A stretch of DNA of 64,000 bases from Aulostomus chinensis (taxonomy: Eukaryota; Chordata; Actinopteri; Syngnathiformes; Aulostomidae), in the NCBI GenBank assembly GCA_037954235.1, contig JBBMOA010000014.1:27522273-27586272 (forward strand), given 5' to 3'. Below, piece after piece: positions 33,678 through 45,975 of this stretch; the first letter of the stretch is position 1, and the number at the start of each line of letters is the position of its first letter. A model generated the notes under the pieces. That model did not search any database. It was not told the DNA's origin and saw only the letters and a program-made list of their open reading frames with translations. Both the position numbers and the translations under genes were made by a program.

Positions 33678-33768
33678 AGCTCAATTAAACAGGGGTACAA
33701 AGAGATATTGATGATGACAGGCACAGAAAGTGTTATTGGCAGTGTGCAGAGCCAGACATGTCCTAACA

Positions 33769-33773
<5 letters not shown>

Positions 33774-33823
<50 letters not shown>

Positions 33824-33826
33824 ACA
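33774..33826. repeat. (CA)n microsatellite
   Basis: CA dinucleotides, interrupted once at the right edge (cata). Confidence 0.95.
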
Positions 33827-34116
33827 GAGCGTGGAAATGTGCCATAATGCTTGACACACTCACACACCTACACATTCATACACTATGTCTCTGAAGCCGT
33901 ACATGGTAGTCGTTGTCATTGTCCTCCTTCGTTTATCCAGGTCTGGCCTGCGGGGGCAGCAGCCTCAGCTAGGAAGCCCAGACTGTCCACTCCCCAACCA
34001 CTTCTACCAGCTCTTCCAGAGAATCCTGAGGCCCTGAGGCCTCCTCCCAGTCGGACATGCCCCCTCCGCAAGCCTTAATATATATCTATATATATATTTA
34101 TTTATTTATTTATATA

Positions 34117-34460
34117 TCCATCATTGTCTTCCGCTTATTCCTTACTAGTAAGGGTCGCGGGGGGGCTGGAGCCTATCCCAGCATCAACAGGCGAGAGGCT
34201 GGACAGGTCGCCAGTCCATCGCAGGGCCAACATACAGAGATGAACAACCATTCACACTCACATTCATACCAACGGTCAATTTAGAGAATCCAATCAGCCT
34301 AGTCCCCAAATTGCATGTCTTTGGATGGTGGGAGGAAGCCAGAGTACCCGGAGAGAACCCACGCAGGCACGGGGAGAACAAGCAAACTCCACACAGAAAG
34401 ATCCCGCACCCAAGCCGGGACTCGACCCCAGAACCTCTGCACCACTGTGCAGCTGCCATA
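34117..34460 (-). mobile_element. SINE, nearly full length, inverted
   Basis: The minus-strand copy has its tail at the left (tccatcattgtcttccgc) and its head at the right (34440-34459). It contains TTACTAGTAAGG, as does copy B at 1914. The A/B box region is partly decayed. A TATA/TTTA-rich stretch (34076-34116) adjoins the tail. Confidence 0.88.
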
Positions 34461-35838
34461 CTGCTTATCCAAACTAATTCAAGTGTCCTGAGAGCACAAA
34501 TCATGCTAAAAGCATGGCATCACTGATATGTTTCAAAACAACTTGGCATGTCAAAGCTTAAGGAAACTCGGATTACTTCAGACAAGTGGTATGAAGGCAA
34601 TTTTATGGTTTTGTCGTGGTTTTTTATATAAATTGGTCACCGTTGACTTCAGCTGTTTGGGAAATAACTGCAACGACCTTTTTTTCATCCCTTTAAAGCA
34701 CAAATATTTTCAACTTGAAAATAGTATATCTTTAGATGAAGTGGTTTTGCTATTATGGTTAAAAAAAATTACTAACAATAATACAGTCGAAATGTCAGCC
34801 TTCTTAGAATTAACAAAGAAAAAAATGTTGTAGTCTTGTAAAAACATATAATCTTGACTCGCTGTAGCAAATAGGACCTGTGAGCTACAAGCTGACTTGT
34901 AGTGCAGAATCAATATATTCACAATCCATTTCTTGCAAACAGCCAAGCTGCTACAGTGCCATTGAGCGACTGACCAAGCATCAATAGTTGTTGAGGTGTG
35001 GTCACCGTTCAATATAGAGACCAAAAGAGGAGGAAGAGGAAATTCATAACGATGTCCAAAAGGACCTATTCAGGGTTAAAGTCAATTTCTAAATATTTTA
35101 ATGTCTGTCTGGCAGAGTCAGCAGGATGAATTGTCATTTGTTAGACTGGGTCCTCCAGAAACATATGTCTGTGTCATTGATGAGGAGCAACATGTGTGTG
35201 TTTCTGGCAGTCATTTGGCCGAACTGTTGCATCGCCGTGTGACAGTAAACAACCAGTAATACTAGCAATGCAGTTGAAACTGTGAATCTGTATTTGTGTA
35301 AACATTCCTATCTTGAAAGGATGACAATTCATGATGTGTTTTAAATGTTGTTCTTTCTTCACTAAATATTAAAAAAAAAAACAGGAGGCATATCATTTGG
35401 GGCAGCTGAATATAGAGTCGCACTTCTTTGTGATTCTTTAATAAATGTTCATTCTTATTTGTTGCTCAAGCTACTTTATTATATGACATACCACACAAGA
35501 CAAATAAAGTTTCTGTTTCATGTTAACAGGACTTGTACATTGTACATAAAGCAAGAGCTGTATCCAAAATAAAGATCTGTTCCATTTCCTTTTGAATCCC
35601 TCAAAAATCAAGACGCATAGGTGTTAATGGATCAACAAAGTGGTAGAGTGATAAGTAAGTACATTTTCAACTGATTTCCATTGTCATGTTTGTCTGGATG
35701 CTTTTCTGGATTTCATTAGGTTTAGATAAAAATCAACTGCACAAGAGTAGGGACCAGGGAAGAGCCCCCATGGAGGCATAGGCCATGACATGGGTCAGAT
35801 ATATAAACGCTACTGTTCCCCCAAACATGCACGCATGT

Positions 35839-35917
<79 letters not shown>

Positions 35918-37392
35918 AATGTTTCCAGAACTTGCTACATAATGTCAAAAAAATGGAATGGGCACATGTACAAAATATGTCAAATGTACACTAAAAAGCT
36001 CATCATTTCCATGCTTTCATGCTTATTTGAGAGACTTACACAATCCATTTTTATTCTGTAAAATCATGTTAGCAGCAATGTTGATGCCAGAGGATAAACT
36101 GCTTTGCTGGCTGCCTTTAAAAGTCAGCCGTTTTTATTATTTGTTCAGGGACATGGAAGAATTGCCTACTAAACCCCTTTTACTTTTAGTGAAGTGAAGC
36201 ATGCTAAATGGTCCCCTTGGATCATGTCAAAGAAGGGAATCCATGGAATACACTGATCATTTCTGTATAGCCTATTGATGTAAAAGTAAAATACATTCAA
36301 AGCTTTTGGGATGTATGAAGGTACAAATGTATGGGTACAAATGTATGCTTGAATATTTAATCACTTGACGTTTCTGTGATGAAGAGGTGAAGGTTGAAGT
36401 GAAGGGATACACTATGCATCAACCAAGATTACAAACGATTTAATTAAGAATCTGTCAGCAGTAACTGGGGTGTTTGGTTATGCAGCCTATCCAATCTAAT
36501 CAAACCACACCCACATAATCCTGGTGAAGCACATCCAAGTTCAATACGGTATGTGAATATTTATTATGACATATTCTGATTGTCTGACTCAAATGTTTAT
36601 CAAGTATCAATTTAAGAGAAAAAAAAGGAAACGAGCAAACATAATAGGGTCTTTGCCTGAAGTACCTTCAGGCTCAGGCCCTAAAAAAAGTCATTTCCAC
36701 AAATCCATCTCAACAATGTAAATGACTCATTTTGGCAGCAAAGCTGTGGTTGCTGAGCAAGTGAGTAAGTGAGTGAGTTGAAATGCCTAAATGCTCCCAC
36801 AGAGTATCTATAGTTGAATCTTCCTCAACTGTATTTTCACAGATGCAATACAGCAGTGAGAAGGCAATTGCCCATTTAAATTTTTCTTCCACTGAAGTAT
36901 TTTCAAATGTGGGATATTGTTTTGTTTTGCTTTTTGTTGTTGTTTTTCTGTATTGAGTTTTACGTCTGCTGGAATTGTTTGGAAATTGTAATTTACCACT
37001 CTGAAAGAGACTGACCTTGTAGCAGAGTAGTGAGTAAAGTGGCTTCATATTCTTTAGGACCTGGATTCGTGGCCAGGTGATGAAGTAAATCTGACTCGTC
37101 CTCTGATATTCCTTTGCATGCATCACAACATGATACTTCCTAAGTGTAACTGTAACAATATTATTAAACGAATCACACAGAAGACAATCAAACATATATA
37201 TGCATCTTCCAGTTTGGTGCATACAGTTGGAGAATTTTACTGTTACCCATTATGAAGACAGAAATGTAAGGGAACTGTATATATGTTATATGCCCGAGTT
37301 AAATGCAATAGATGTTTTATCATAACATAAATGAACAAAACCCAGTGAGAGAGTTTCTGAAGCGTAAAAGAAAAAGTGTACAAGTTGCATTC
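34461..37392. other. No gene recognised; CA microsatellite
   Basis: Nearly 3 kb without recognisable exon or transposon. A (CA)n array is at 35842-35913; open frames that cross it are artefacts. Confidence 0.5.
35842..35913. repeat. (CA)n microsatellite
   Basis: About 36 uninterrupted CA dinucleotides. Confidence 0.97.
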
Positions 37393-37396
37393 TTAA

Positions 37397-38339
37397 AGGT
37401 GCCATAGAGTGGTTGAACGAGGTATTAATTCTTGTTCTGTGGTGTGATATGTAACCCTACAAAAAATGGTTGGGTCTGTGATGGCTCAGAACCTTCCTAA
37501 AAGGCTCTCTGAAACCGCTTTGTTACCATGTTGGGTTTAGAATGCATCGTTTGTCCCTATTGGCGTCGTTTCTGACCTTATCTGGCAACCTCATTATTTA
37601 TGCAAGTGCATGAGTTGACGGCGATCGGTTGCCGTTGTTTATCTGGCAACCTCATTTAACTACTACTCTGTGATTGGCTGCCCTCACTGTCACTGAAAAG
37701 AAAGTACTCCCACTTTCTCAGCTAACTGTCGCCGGTGCTAAGTGTGACTGCTACTGTCAATTGACAACATTCCATATCATACAACAACATTTGTAAGATA
37801 AGATACCAAGTAGCCATGGCCCATTCACGGATCCAGCCGTATATGCAGTGGCGGGGTGGCCGTCGGGACAACCGGGAGTTTTCCCGGTGGCCTGGCCCCT
37901 TGGTAGCCTGCCTGGCTGGCATGATTTCTTCCCCCTCAAGCCAGGCCAGGCCAGCTAGCGACAGACAGCGCAGATAAAGCAAAGGTCTCAATTCTATCGA
38001 GGCCATTCATTCAATCAATCTGCTCAGTCAGTGCTGCTGCTGCAGGCTCCAGTTTGTGTCGCGCTAGCAAGCTAGCTGCACTCACTCGACTCGCTTGCAT
38101 AATCGCCCCCTCCTGAAATATGTCGAAGGGGCGTGTGTGCGAGTGTGTGTGGGGGGTCACTAACTGAACATTTCAGCCAAAATCACATTTGTCCATTTTC
38201 CCGCAGCGATTCAAAAAAGGGGAGATACTTCAAACAGAGGTTTTGACTCTGCCTCCCACTTGGTGTGTATTCCCCACAGCTGGGGGACGTTGATAAACAC
38301 CAAAAACACGAAAACGATGATTTTCATTCAAGGAGACCT
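37397..38339. mobile_element. TTAA-flanked, CpG-rich DNA element (Kolobok/piggyBac-like)
   Basis: TTAA at 37393-37396 and 38340-38343 flanks a 943-bp segment whose ends are AGGTGCCA and, inverted, AGGTCTCC. The interior (37800-38150) is clearly more GC- and CpG-rich than its surroundings. It holds no recognisable protein, though 'atctggcaacctcat' is repeated (37580 and 37640). TTAA duplication plus short inverted ends fits a TTAA-specific DNA transposon. The short termini make the class provisional. Confidence 0.55.
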
Positions 38340-38343
38340 TTAA

Positions 38344-40879
38344 GTGATTAGTGTAGTCAAGTCAATTTTAATTTTTTGGTCATTTTCCCTTTTTTCTATG
38401 CTGACAGAAATTGTCCATCATTTCAAATTAAAGTTTTCTTTCAATTAGCTGTTAGGTTTCTTTCTTGCCCTTCTGTTGATTTGGGGATAAAGGCAGTATC
38501 ATTCTATTCCATGTGTTTGGCCTGTCTCTGGCCAAACATATGATGTTCTATTTAAATCACAGATGCATGACTGACCAGACAGCTTCAAGGCTTTTATGTA
38601 CACTATTGTTTAAGTATTGTAATCAAGTGTTCAGATCATCTGATTTCCTATACTCGATAAGGGTTTTTAGTTTTTATATATGGCTCATTTGGTGATGTTC
38701 TGTACTTTTATTTGTTCAAACAAATACTTTGTCCAGAGACTGGGCTGACCAGGGACCAATTTCCCACACTCTTTTTTTTGCCCCAGCCCCAAACTTAGCC
38801 TTTTGCTGTATAACAGAAGTGGAATGGAGATAACACAAAGAATAATCCCCTGTGCCCCCACTAAACCATAAAAATGGGATTAAGAGCTCCCCATTTGGTA
38901 CACGGACAAACGTGCAACACCAGATGAAAAAGGCTGCTTCATAAGCTGCAGACAGAGCCAAATCACTATCTTCCAGTGCCTGGAGATAAATTCATACAAG
39001 AGGCAAAGGATGTGACACAAACCCTCACATCATCTATCAACTTGAAAACCAACATCAAAAAACTGGAATATGAGGAGCTCCTATACCATGGGAATGTTAT
39101 ATGACAACATGGAAAAAATCTGATTTCTTGATAGGAGTTACTGCAAGAGGCTTGCAATAGGTGACTGGATGAAACAGTTCTGCTGAGGAAGAGTGACTGG
39201 CCCCTAAAACAGTACCACTGTGTTACATCTGAGCTGGGTGGAGACGTGTTCAAACCCTCATTGACACCAGGTTGGGCCGTTGCGATATGGTCCAGTGAAG
39301 CGGTCAAGACAGGAGGATGATGGCTGAAGACTGCAGTGCTTGCAGTTACCGAAGGCATAGGCACCGGACCAGGTGCATGATGTGGTGCAGCAGTCTACAG
39401 CAACAGACATATTATCTTAGCACAAGAAGCATGGTGGTGAGAGTCATGTCATAGCATCTGTAATGTACAAGGCTGCAAGAGGAACTCCTCACAACAGCAG
39501 TGCATGAGGAATGAACCCAAGAGTGATAGCTCTAAGAGTCTTAAATTTAAAAACTAAAGAACAGCAGGGCTATTTCCATATTAAGACACCCTCGCTTGGT
39601 TTAAGCATACATGCTTGTAGCAAATTACCATCCTAAAATATATGAAATAGGATTAGAAAATGTTACCTTGTGTCAGTGGTGTATCCTTCTATTTAAAACA
39701 GACTTAATAAGACAGTGAGTATTCTCAGGTGGTCTTTGACAATTTGCATCTGCTGCTGTCATTTCCTCTGAGGCAGTTGGTCAAGTAGTAACAATGCGGG
39801 AGTGAAAGTGAAGCATTAAGGGAAACAATTTGAATTTCACCATCTGCCCATTTGGATACAGGAATAGAACACCCATTTTCTTCTGTGAAACATCTGTTGC
39901 GTCAGACTAAGTTATCCCAGATGCAGTCCAGTCCAACTGCACACAGGAGCAACAATTGTGAACTCAAAGTGAACACAGTATGTGGTAGTTGTTGCCTACA
40001 TCACAAAAGACAAGCGGCCATACTGGCATTCTGAAGCCCTCCTCCCTCACCTCCTAGGGACCATTTTTCAACATCCTGCCACTATGACAAAAATGATATG
40101 AACACAAACAAATGCAAAACAGGGAACTGAATAATAGCAGCCAGACAAGCCAGAGAGGCTCACTGAAAAGGAAGCTGTTCTCATTGATTGCTCTGCTGTT
40201 TTGTTAATGAGCCCATAAAAGTGACTGCAAGAGTTTTTACAGCGAAGCTGAAGAGAAAGCAGTGACATGCAGCACTTTTTCGTCTTAGACACATGAAGTG
40301 CTGGAGAGGAACATAAACTGGTCATTATGTCTGACGCTGGACATTCAGGAGCATACAAAGAAACAGAAGCTCATACTCTCGCTGCTTCCAATTTCTAACA
40401 CACCCGACTGACAAACATCAGCGCAATCATGTGCTCAATTGCCAATTTACCCAAGCAAGAGTATGATTTATCATGGTACACCTAGATAAAACTAATGCAG
40501 TGTAATACAAGAGCAACAGAAATGTACAGTTCAACACCACCACAAATTACAGCCTCCAAAAAGCCCATTCAAATAAATCAACATCTCCCCCAAACAGATT
40601 AAATAAAAACTACACATTATAATTCTCATGAGTGGAGGATTTACTTCAGGGCTATTGGATTATATTGTGGTAATCTTAGTTTTACCTAATACATTTTCAA
40701 ATTGTGTCTTTGTGACATTTGTCTGTTTTTTGTTTTGTATTAGCCAAAACTTTTTACAAAGCTGTGAATGGTCAATACATTCACGTGTGGCACCGGTTGA
40801 AGCCTCACAACCGATAACTGTAGAGTAGCCCGAATGCTGCATGGAATGCTGCTGCCATTGGGATTTTTCTCACACCAGC
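38344..40879. other. No feature recognised
   Basis: About 2.5 kb upstream of the SINE at 40880 with no recognisable exon or repeat. A 130-codon open frame on the minus strand near 39000-39360 has no recognisable motif. Confidence 0.5.
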
Positions 40880-41213
40880 ATCCATCCATCCATCCATTTT
40901 CTTCCACTTATCCTATTAAGGGTCAGGGGGCTGGCGGGGTTCACCCTGGACAGGTCACCAGTCCATCTCAGGGCCAACACGACAGACAGCCATTCACACT
41001 CCCAGCCACGCCTACAGTTAATTTAGAGTATTCAATTAGTTATTATGTCTTTGGACTGTGTGAGGAAGCCGGAGTACCCAGAGAGAACCCATGCAGGCAC
41101 AGGGAGAACATGCAGACTCCACACAGAAAGATTCTGTGCCTGAGCCGGGACTCAAACTTGGAACCTTATTGCTGTGAGGCGACAGTGCTAACCACTACAC
41201 CACTATGATGCCA
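40880..41213 (-). mobile_element. SINE, full length, inverted; its 5' third is duplicated downstream
   Basis: The (CCAT)n tail is at 40880-40898 and the head at 41190-41213; the A-box equivalent is TGGTGTAGTGG and the B box is decayed. Bases 41099-41213 are repeated perfectly, in inverted orientation, at 42905-43019. Confidence 0.9.
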
Positions 41214-41813
41214 GGCCACCGCATATTTCTGACAGTATCATAATTTAAATGGAAAATATTAGAACTGATGTTCATCTATTTAGAAGTTATGACCATTGAA
41301 AAAAATGACACTGCTTACAACACAAAAATGTAATATTTGGAAAGAGTTCAGATGTATGAATTCAGTATGCATTTTTTTATTTTGGAATTACGCTGAATAC
41401 ATGATTATTTGCAGTTTCAGTAGATCTAAGTCTTAATTGACGGTGATCAGGAGCACTGAGCATTTTTTTGAGTGTGGGAACTCTACGACAACATATAAAC
41501 GTCACACTGAAATGACCTGAGATGACCAGGACTTGAAACCAGCATAATTCTTTCTGAAATAAATGTCAGGATAAAATAAATAATAAATAAATAACTTCAC
41601 AGAAATCAATTCCAAACAAAAACACACCTTTAAAATTACAACTGTCAACTTGATGATGGCGCAACAGGATGAATCTGAGAATCACCAAAAAAAAACATTG
41701 TATGTTTTGTTTGTAAACCATGGATGTACGGTATTATGGGTGCCAGTCTGTTTAAAAGAGGCAGTGACATGTTTTGATGCTATTTTATGAACAAGACAAT
41801 GTGGACTCTTTCG

Positions 41814-41866
<53 letters not shown>

Positions 41867-42652
41867 CTTCTTTGTCTCTCGCATGCAAACAGCAAAGACC
41901 TTTCCAAATGAGAGGGAATTGTAGCTTTTTTAATAACCTCAGATTTGTGGGTTCACGCATGTATTTTCATAATTTAGAATTTATTTATTTTTTAAATTGC
42001 ATTTCACAGACTCTTCTGGGTGTGTTATACAAGCCCAAATTTAGACCCATTACATATACTGTATGTGTAAGATTTTATCCCCAAAGTGTTGCAAAATGTT
42101 ATACTGGGCATCACTATTTTTTTGTGTCAAATACCTTATCATAGAATGGGGACATTTCTGAGGGTGTTATTTATGGCTCTTCTCATAGCTACTGCAGGTG
42201 TAATGGATGAGAAAAAAAAAACATTTACTATGCAATGCATTGTGTTTACAATGGTAATTAAAAAAAAAAAAGCGCATATGAGGAGAGTTGGGCGTGCATA
42301 TGATGTCACTCTCGCTGGAGGTCTCAACATTCACATGCCCATGGGAGAAAGCCCACAATAGTCAACATCTGCCATCAATGCATTCACATGGAAAACATGA
42401 AAAATACTGTTGTGCACCAGACTGTACAAAACACACTCAGCCATGACCTGAGAGGACTAAAGCGAGAAGGAGTAAAATAAAGATGGTCAACCCACCAAGC
42501 TGTGTAACAAAGACCAGTAAGCACATGACTTTACGAATATTATCATCCATCATGATATATCATATTCATTTGCTGCACATTGATCACACAAATTAAAAAT
42601 GCTAAATTATAATTCTCACATAACTTCACAGTTAAATGAGCAGCAGAAGTTC

Positions 42653-42706
<54 letters not shown>

Positions 42707-43019
42707 CAAATAATCATGTATTCAGCGTAATTCCAAAATAAAAAAATGCATACTGAATTCATACATCTGAACTCTTTCCAAATATTACATTTTTGTGTTG
42801 TAAGCAGTGTCATTTTTTTCAATGGTCATAACTTCTAAATAGATGAACATCAGTTCTAATATTTTCCATTTAAATTATGATACTGTCAGAAATATGCGGT
42901 GGCCTGGCATCATAGTGGTGTAGTGGTTAGCACTGTCGCCTCACAGCAATAAGGTTCCAAGTTTGAGTCCCGGCTCAGGCACAGAATCTTTCTGTGTGGA
43001 GTCTGCATGTTCTCCCTGT
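41099..43019. repeat. 319-bp perfect inverted duplication (arms 41099-41417 and 42701-43019)
   Basis: The arms have equal length and I found no mismatch on reading them through. Each arm consists of about 115 bp of SINE head plus about 204 bp of non-repetitive flank (catatttctgacagtatcat ... tgattatttgcagttt). Because the SINE and its private flank are copied together, this is a segmental inverted duplication and not two independent SINE insertions. The right arm is bounded on both sides by AT-rich simple sequence (42655-42700 and from 43020). The spacer is 1283 bp. Confidence 0.95.
41819..41862. repeat. (CT)n microsatellite
   Basis: About 22 CT dinucleotides, within the spacer of the inverted duplication. 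Confidence 0.96.
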
Positions 43020-43076
43020 ATATAGGTTATATATATATAAGTTCAGTTATATATATATATATAAAAGAAGTTCACT

Positions 43077-43156
<80 letters not shown>

Positions 43157-43215
43157 AACTTCTGCTGCTCATTTAACTGTGAAGTTATGTGAGTTATGTG
43201 AGAATTATAATTTAG

Positions 43216-43221
<6 letters not shown>
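42597..43221. repeat. Second inverted repeat around AT arrays (arms 42597-42654 and 43154-43221)
   Basis: The left arm (aaaatgctaaattataattc ... cagaagttca) is the reverse complement of the right arm, which in addition carries a 9-bp tandem duplication (ttatgtgag). The arms enclose an AT array (42655-42700), the 319-bp inverted copy of 41099-41417, and a second AT-rich stretch (43020-43153) that contains another short direct copy of 'agaagttca'. A third AT array (43222-43288) follows. The order implies successive strand switches at AT tracts. Confidence 0.9.
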
Positions 43222-43288
<67 letters not shown>

Positions 43289-43296
<8 letters not shown>

Positions 43297-44157
43297 TAGC
43301 AGTTGCCAATTCATCAGTTGCACCTAGAAAAACATCAATGCAGAACAACCCAGCAACGCAGCCACAAACCCTCTTGCCCTGAGGAATACAGAGGGAGGGT
43401 TGTTGATTTGTTTTTACTGTCACATAAAACCTGTCATCAATGAGCATATTGTTGTTGTTATTTTCTTTACAGCATTATATGCACATGACAACCTTGGGAT
43501 GGATGCAGCCTTACTTTACACCCCTTCAACACCTTGAGTTAAACACAGTGGTTTTTACTCTGTCCCTCATTACAGAAAGGGCAAGTTATTTCCTGAAGTG
43601 CAGCATACATAACTCTACCACACAGATCATTATTCACAAACAGAGTTGTCTCTCTGAAAAATCTGTTGAGCCTTCCAAATTTTGTGTAGGGTATGAAATT
43701 ACACAGTTTGACAAACATGGCAAAAAATAGGAGGTATCTGTCACCATGAAAACTGATGGACATTTTGCATTTTAAACCGTTGATTTCTATTGTGTGCTAT
43801 AAATCAATATTATGTTCCTCTGTAATTGATGAATGTATGCGCATGGGTATAACACAAGTCAAATATCTGTTCTACTTATGATTGATTTTTGTATGCCCTG
43901 CAGGAAGCAAACGAAAGTGATCATAATTAATTCTGCAAGTTGCATTTCATGGGACTAAGCCCTTGGATAAATAATGCCAAATATGAATCTTTGGGGGAAA
44001 GGCAGATTAAGAAGAAGGGATTATTACAAATACGTACCGCAGGATAATTTGTTACACTGTTGCTTAGCAAAATTTTGGCCATATGGTGAACTTAAATGAA
44101 AATAACATTACATGTTTAATTGTGAGTTCTGATTGTTGTTTCATTTCTGTGTTGCAG
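43289..44157. other. No gene recognised; upstream of the nlgn1 coding exon
   Basis: No repeat or exon was recognised. It ends in a good splice acceptor context (tttcatttctgtgttgcag, 44139-44157). Confidence 0.5.
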
Positions 44158-44684
44158 GGACAGAATCAACCCGCTGCAAGTATAACTTCTACAACCTGTT
44201 CTGCATCTCTGCTGCGCTACATGGCCGTGTCCTTAGCCACCCCCCCAACATCATGGAAACTGTTATCACTGACTGGCTAGTTTACCTGCTGAGCAGTGGA
44301 GCCTAATGATGATATCATCAATGCTATCTCTGTCATTGATCTGATTGCTGGCAGCACCCATGTGAAAAAATATTTTGAGGAATAATTATCAGATCTCCCC
44401 TCATCATGCTGGAGGAAGCTGATGGCTGCTGCATCTCCGGATGGTTAGCACTGTCTTGATATTATCATTTGTGACTGTGACATTTATCCCCCCTGGAGCT
44501 ATCAGCATCCTTGTGCCTATGTATATTTTGGTGTGATTGTGGTTTGTTTTTTCTTTTTTGTTTTTTTTTGGGGTTTTTTTTGCATCTGTATGGCAAGTAA
44601 GAGAAAGAGAGAAATTTAAGGAATTACTCACTCTAAAGGGAGAAAAGGAAGAACGAAGTGAACAAGTTGCGAGGAGTAGGTGCG
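44158..44684 (+). other. nlgn1: Probable nlgn1 5'UTR portion of the first coding exon
   Basis: A pyrimidine-rich acceptor ends at AG 44156-44157, and no equally good acceptor lies between it and the start codon. If it is used, the coding exon carries about 527 nt of leader. The leader contains several upstream ATGs (for example 44220 and 44255), and the nearest in-frame stop before the start is TAA at 44634-44636. A later cryptic acceptor near 44596 (tggcaag) is possible. The boundary is inferred; RNA evidence is needed. Confidence 0.4.
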
Positions 44685-45222
44685 ATGGCCAGGTGGAAGC
44701 ACCATCCAAGGACGGGGTGCCAACCACTTCAGACCACCCAGACTGGCAGAAATATGATGGGGAGTATAGGGATGGAAGGTCGCACAAGCCTCAGCTGGTT
44801 GATATTCTCTCTGAAGTGGCTGGGTGTCCTGCTGCTGTATGCATCTCCAGCTGCTGTTTGGGCTCAGAAACTTGATGAGAACGATCCAGTGGTCACTACC
44901 AACAATGGCAAGTTGCGCGGCATCAAGAAGGAGCTCAACAATGAGATCCTGGGTCCTGTTGTCCAGTTTCTGGGTGTCCCATATGCTGCTCCACCAACTG
45001 GCGAGCACCGCTTTCAGCCACCTGAGCCGCCAGTGCCATGGCCAGACATTCGCAATGCCACACACTTTGCCCCAGTGTGTCCTCAGAGCATTGTGGAGGG
45101 CCGCCTTCCAGATGTGATGCTGCCAGTGTGGTTCACCAACAGCATTGACGTTGTTTCCACATATGTCCAGGACCAGAGCGAGGACTGTCTCTATCTTAAC
45201 ATCTATGTGCCCACTGAGGATG
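44685..45222 (+). CDS. nlgn1: Neuroligin 1, first coding exon (signal peptide and start of cholinesterase-like domain)
   Basis: Neuroligin 1 is a postsynaptic single-pass adhesion protein that binds presynaptic neurexins and helps organise excitatory synapses. This exon encodes 179 codons plus one base. Start chosen: ATG 44685 in a good context (GCGATGG), 48 nt after an in-frame TAA; ATGs at 44754, 44757 and 44772 are alternatives. A hydrophobic signal core (LIFSLKWLGVLLLYASPAAVWA) precedes a likely cut before QKLDENDP. The mature part begins the alpha/beta-hydrolase fold: GKLRGIKKELNNEILGPV, FLGVPYAAPPTGEHRFQPPE, an N-glycosylation site (NAT), FAPVCPQ and EDCLYLNIYVPTED, with the first conserved cysteine pair. 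KELNNEILGPV and APPTGEHRF favour neuroligin 1 over 2, 3 and 4. The exon ends G|GTGAGT, phase 1. The next exon is the cassette 855 bp on. Confidence 0.95.
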
Positions 45223-45901
45223 GTGAGTTTGCCTGTGGGTTGAGGGAGGGTGGTTGTGGGGACAAATGGGTGGAATGGAAGCAATTGAACCCACAAATTT
45301 CTGTTTGATGGGTGTGTAGTTGGGGTGTGTTTTATCTATGCAAGTACATTACTGTCTTTGTCCCTGTCTGTTAGTAGACGGAAAGCATGACCTCATGCAT
45401 GTTTTATGTGCATGAACTGCTTAAAATACATGACTGTGTGAATGATTTGAAGAAATATCTGTTGAAACCTTTTTTCTTTTATATTTTACAACTCATATTT
45501 TGACCTTCCATTTTCCTTATACTCCCTCTCCTCTAGCTACCTGAGCATCCTCCCCCTCTATCCTTCTACTCATTCTCCACATGGCTTTATTTGCCTTCTC
45601 AGCAGCTTTCCTCACCTTCATGTCTGTAGCTCATCGTACCCTATTGAACTTTGCCATTATGGCTGTAGTTCATTAAACAAGACACTCCTCGTCATTATCA
45701 TCACCAATTGATTTTGCTGACTGGCTGAATGACTGGCTCTCCAACTGATGGATTGAATACTAAACTGATTGAGTTGGTGTGTTTCATTCTCTCCTTTTTT
45801 CTTTATTTCAATATCTTTCTTTTTCAGTCAATCAGCTGTGTGTGTGTGTGTGTTTTTGTGCGTGTGCATGTGTCAGTCTGTGAGTGTGAGTGTGCATTTG
45901 T

Positions 45902-45975
<74 letters not shown>

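Noticed and set aside
39000..39364. 130-codon minus-strand frame as a gene
   Set aside because: No start context, splice sites or recognisable family; length is compatible with chance in this composition.
43072..43323. CRISPR array or coding repeats in AT arrays
   Set aside because: Units are dinucleotides without spacers, in a eukaryotic genome.
44658..44684. Extension of the nlgn1 frame upstream of the ATG at 44685
   Set aside because: It would need a GTG start at 44658, which is not a credible eukaryotic start, and an in-frame TAA lies at 44634-44636.
44628..45296. Long minus-strand open frame opposite the nlgn1 exon
   Set aside because: It is the antisense shadow of the GC-rich coding exon and has no recognisable motifs.
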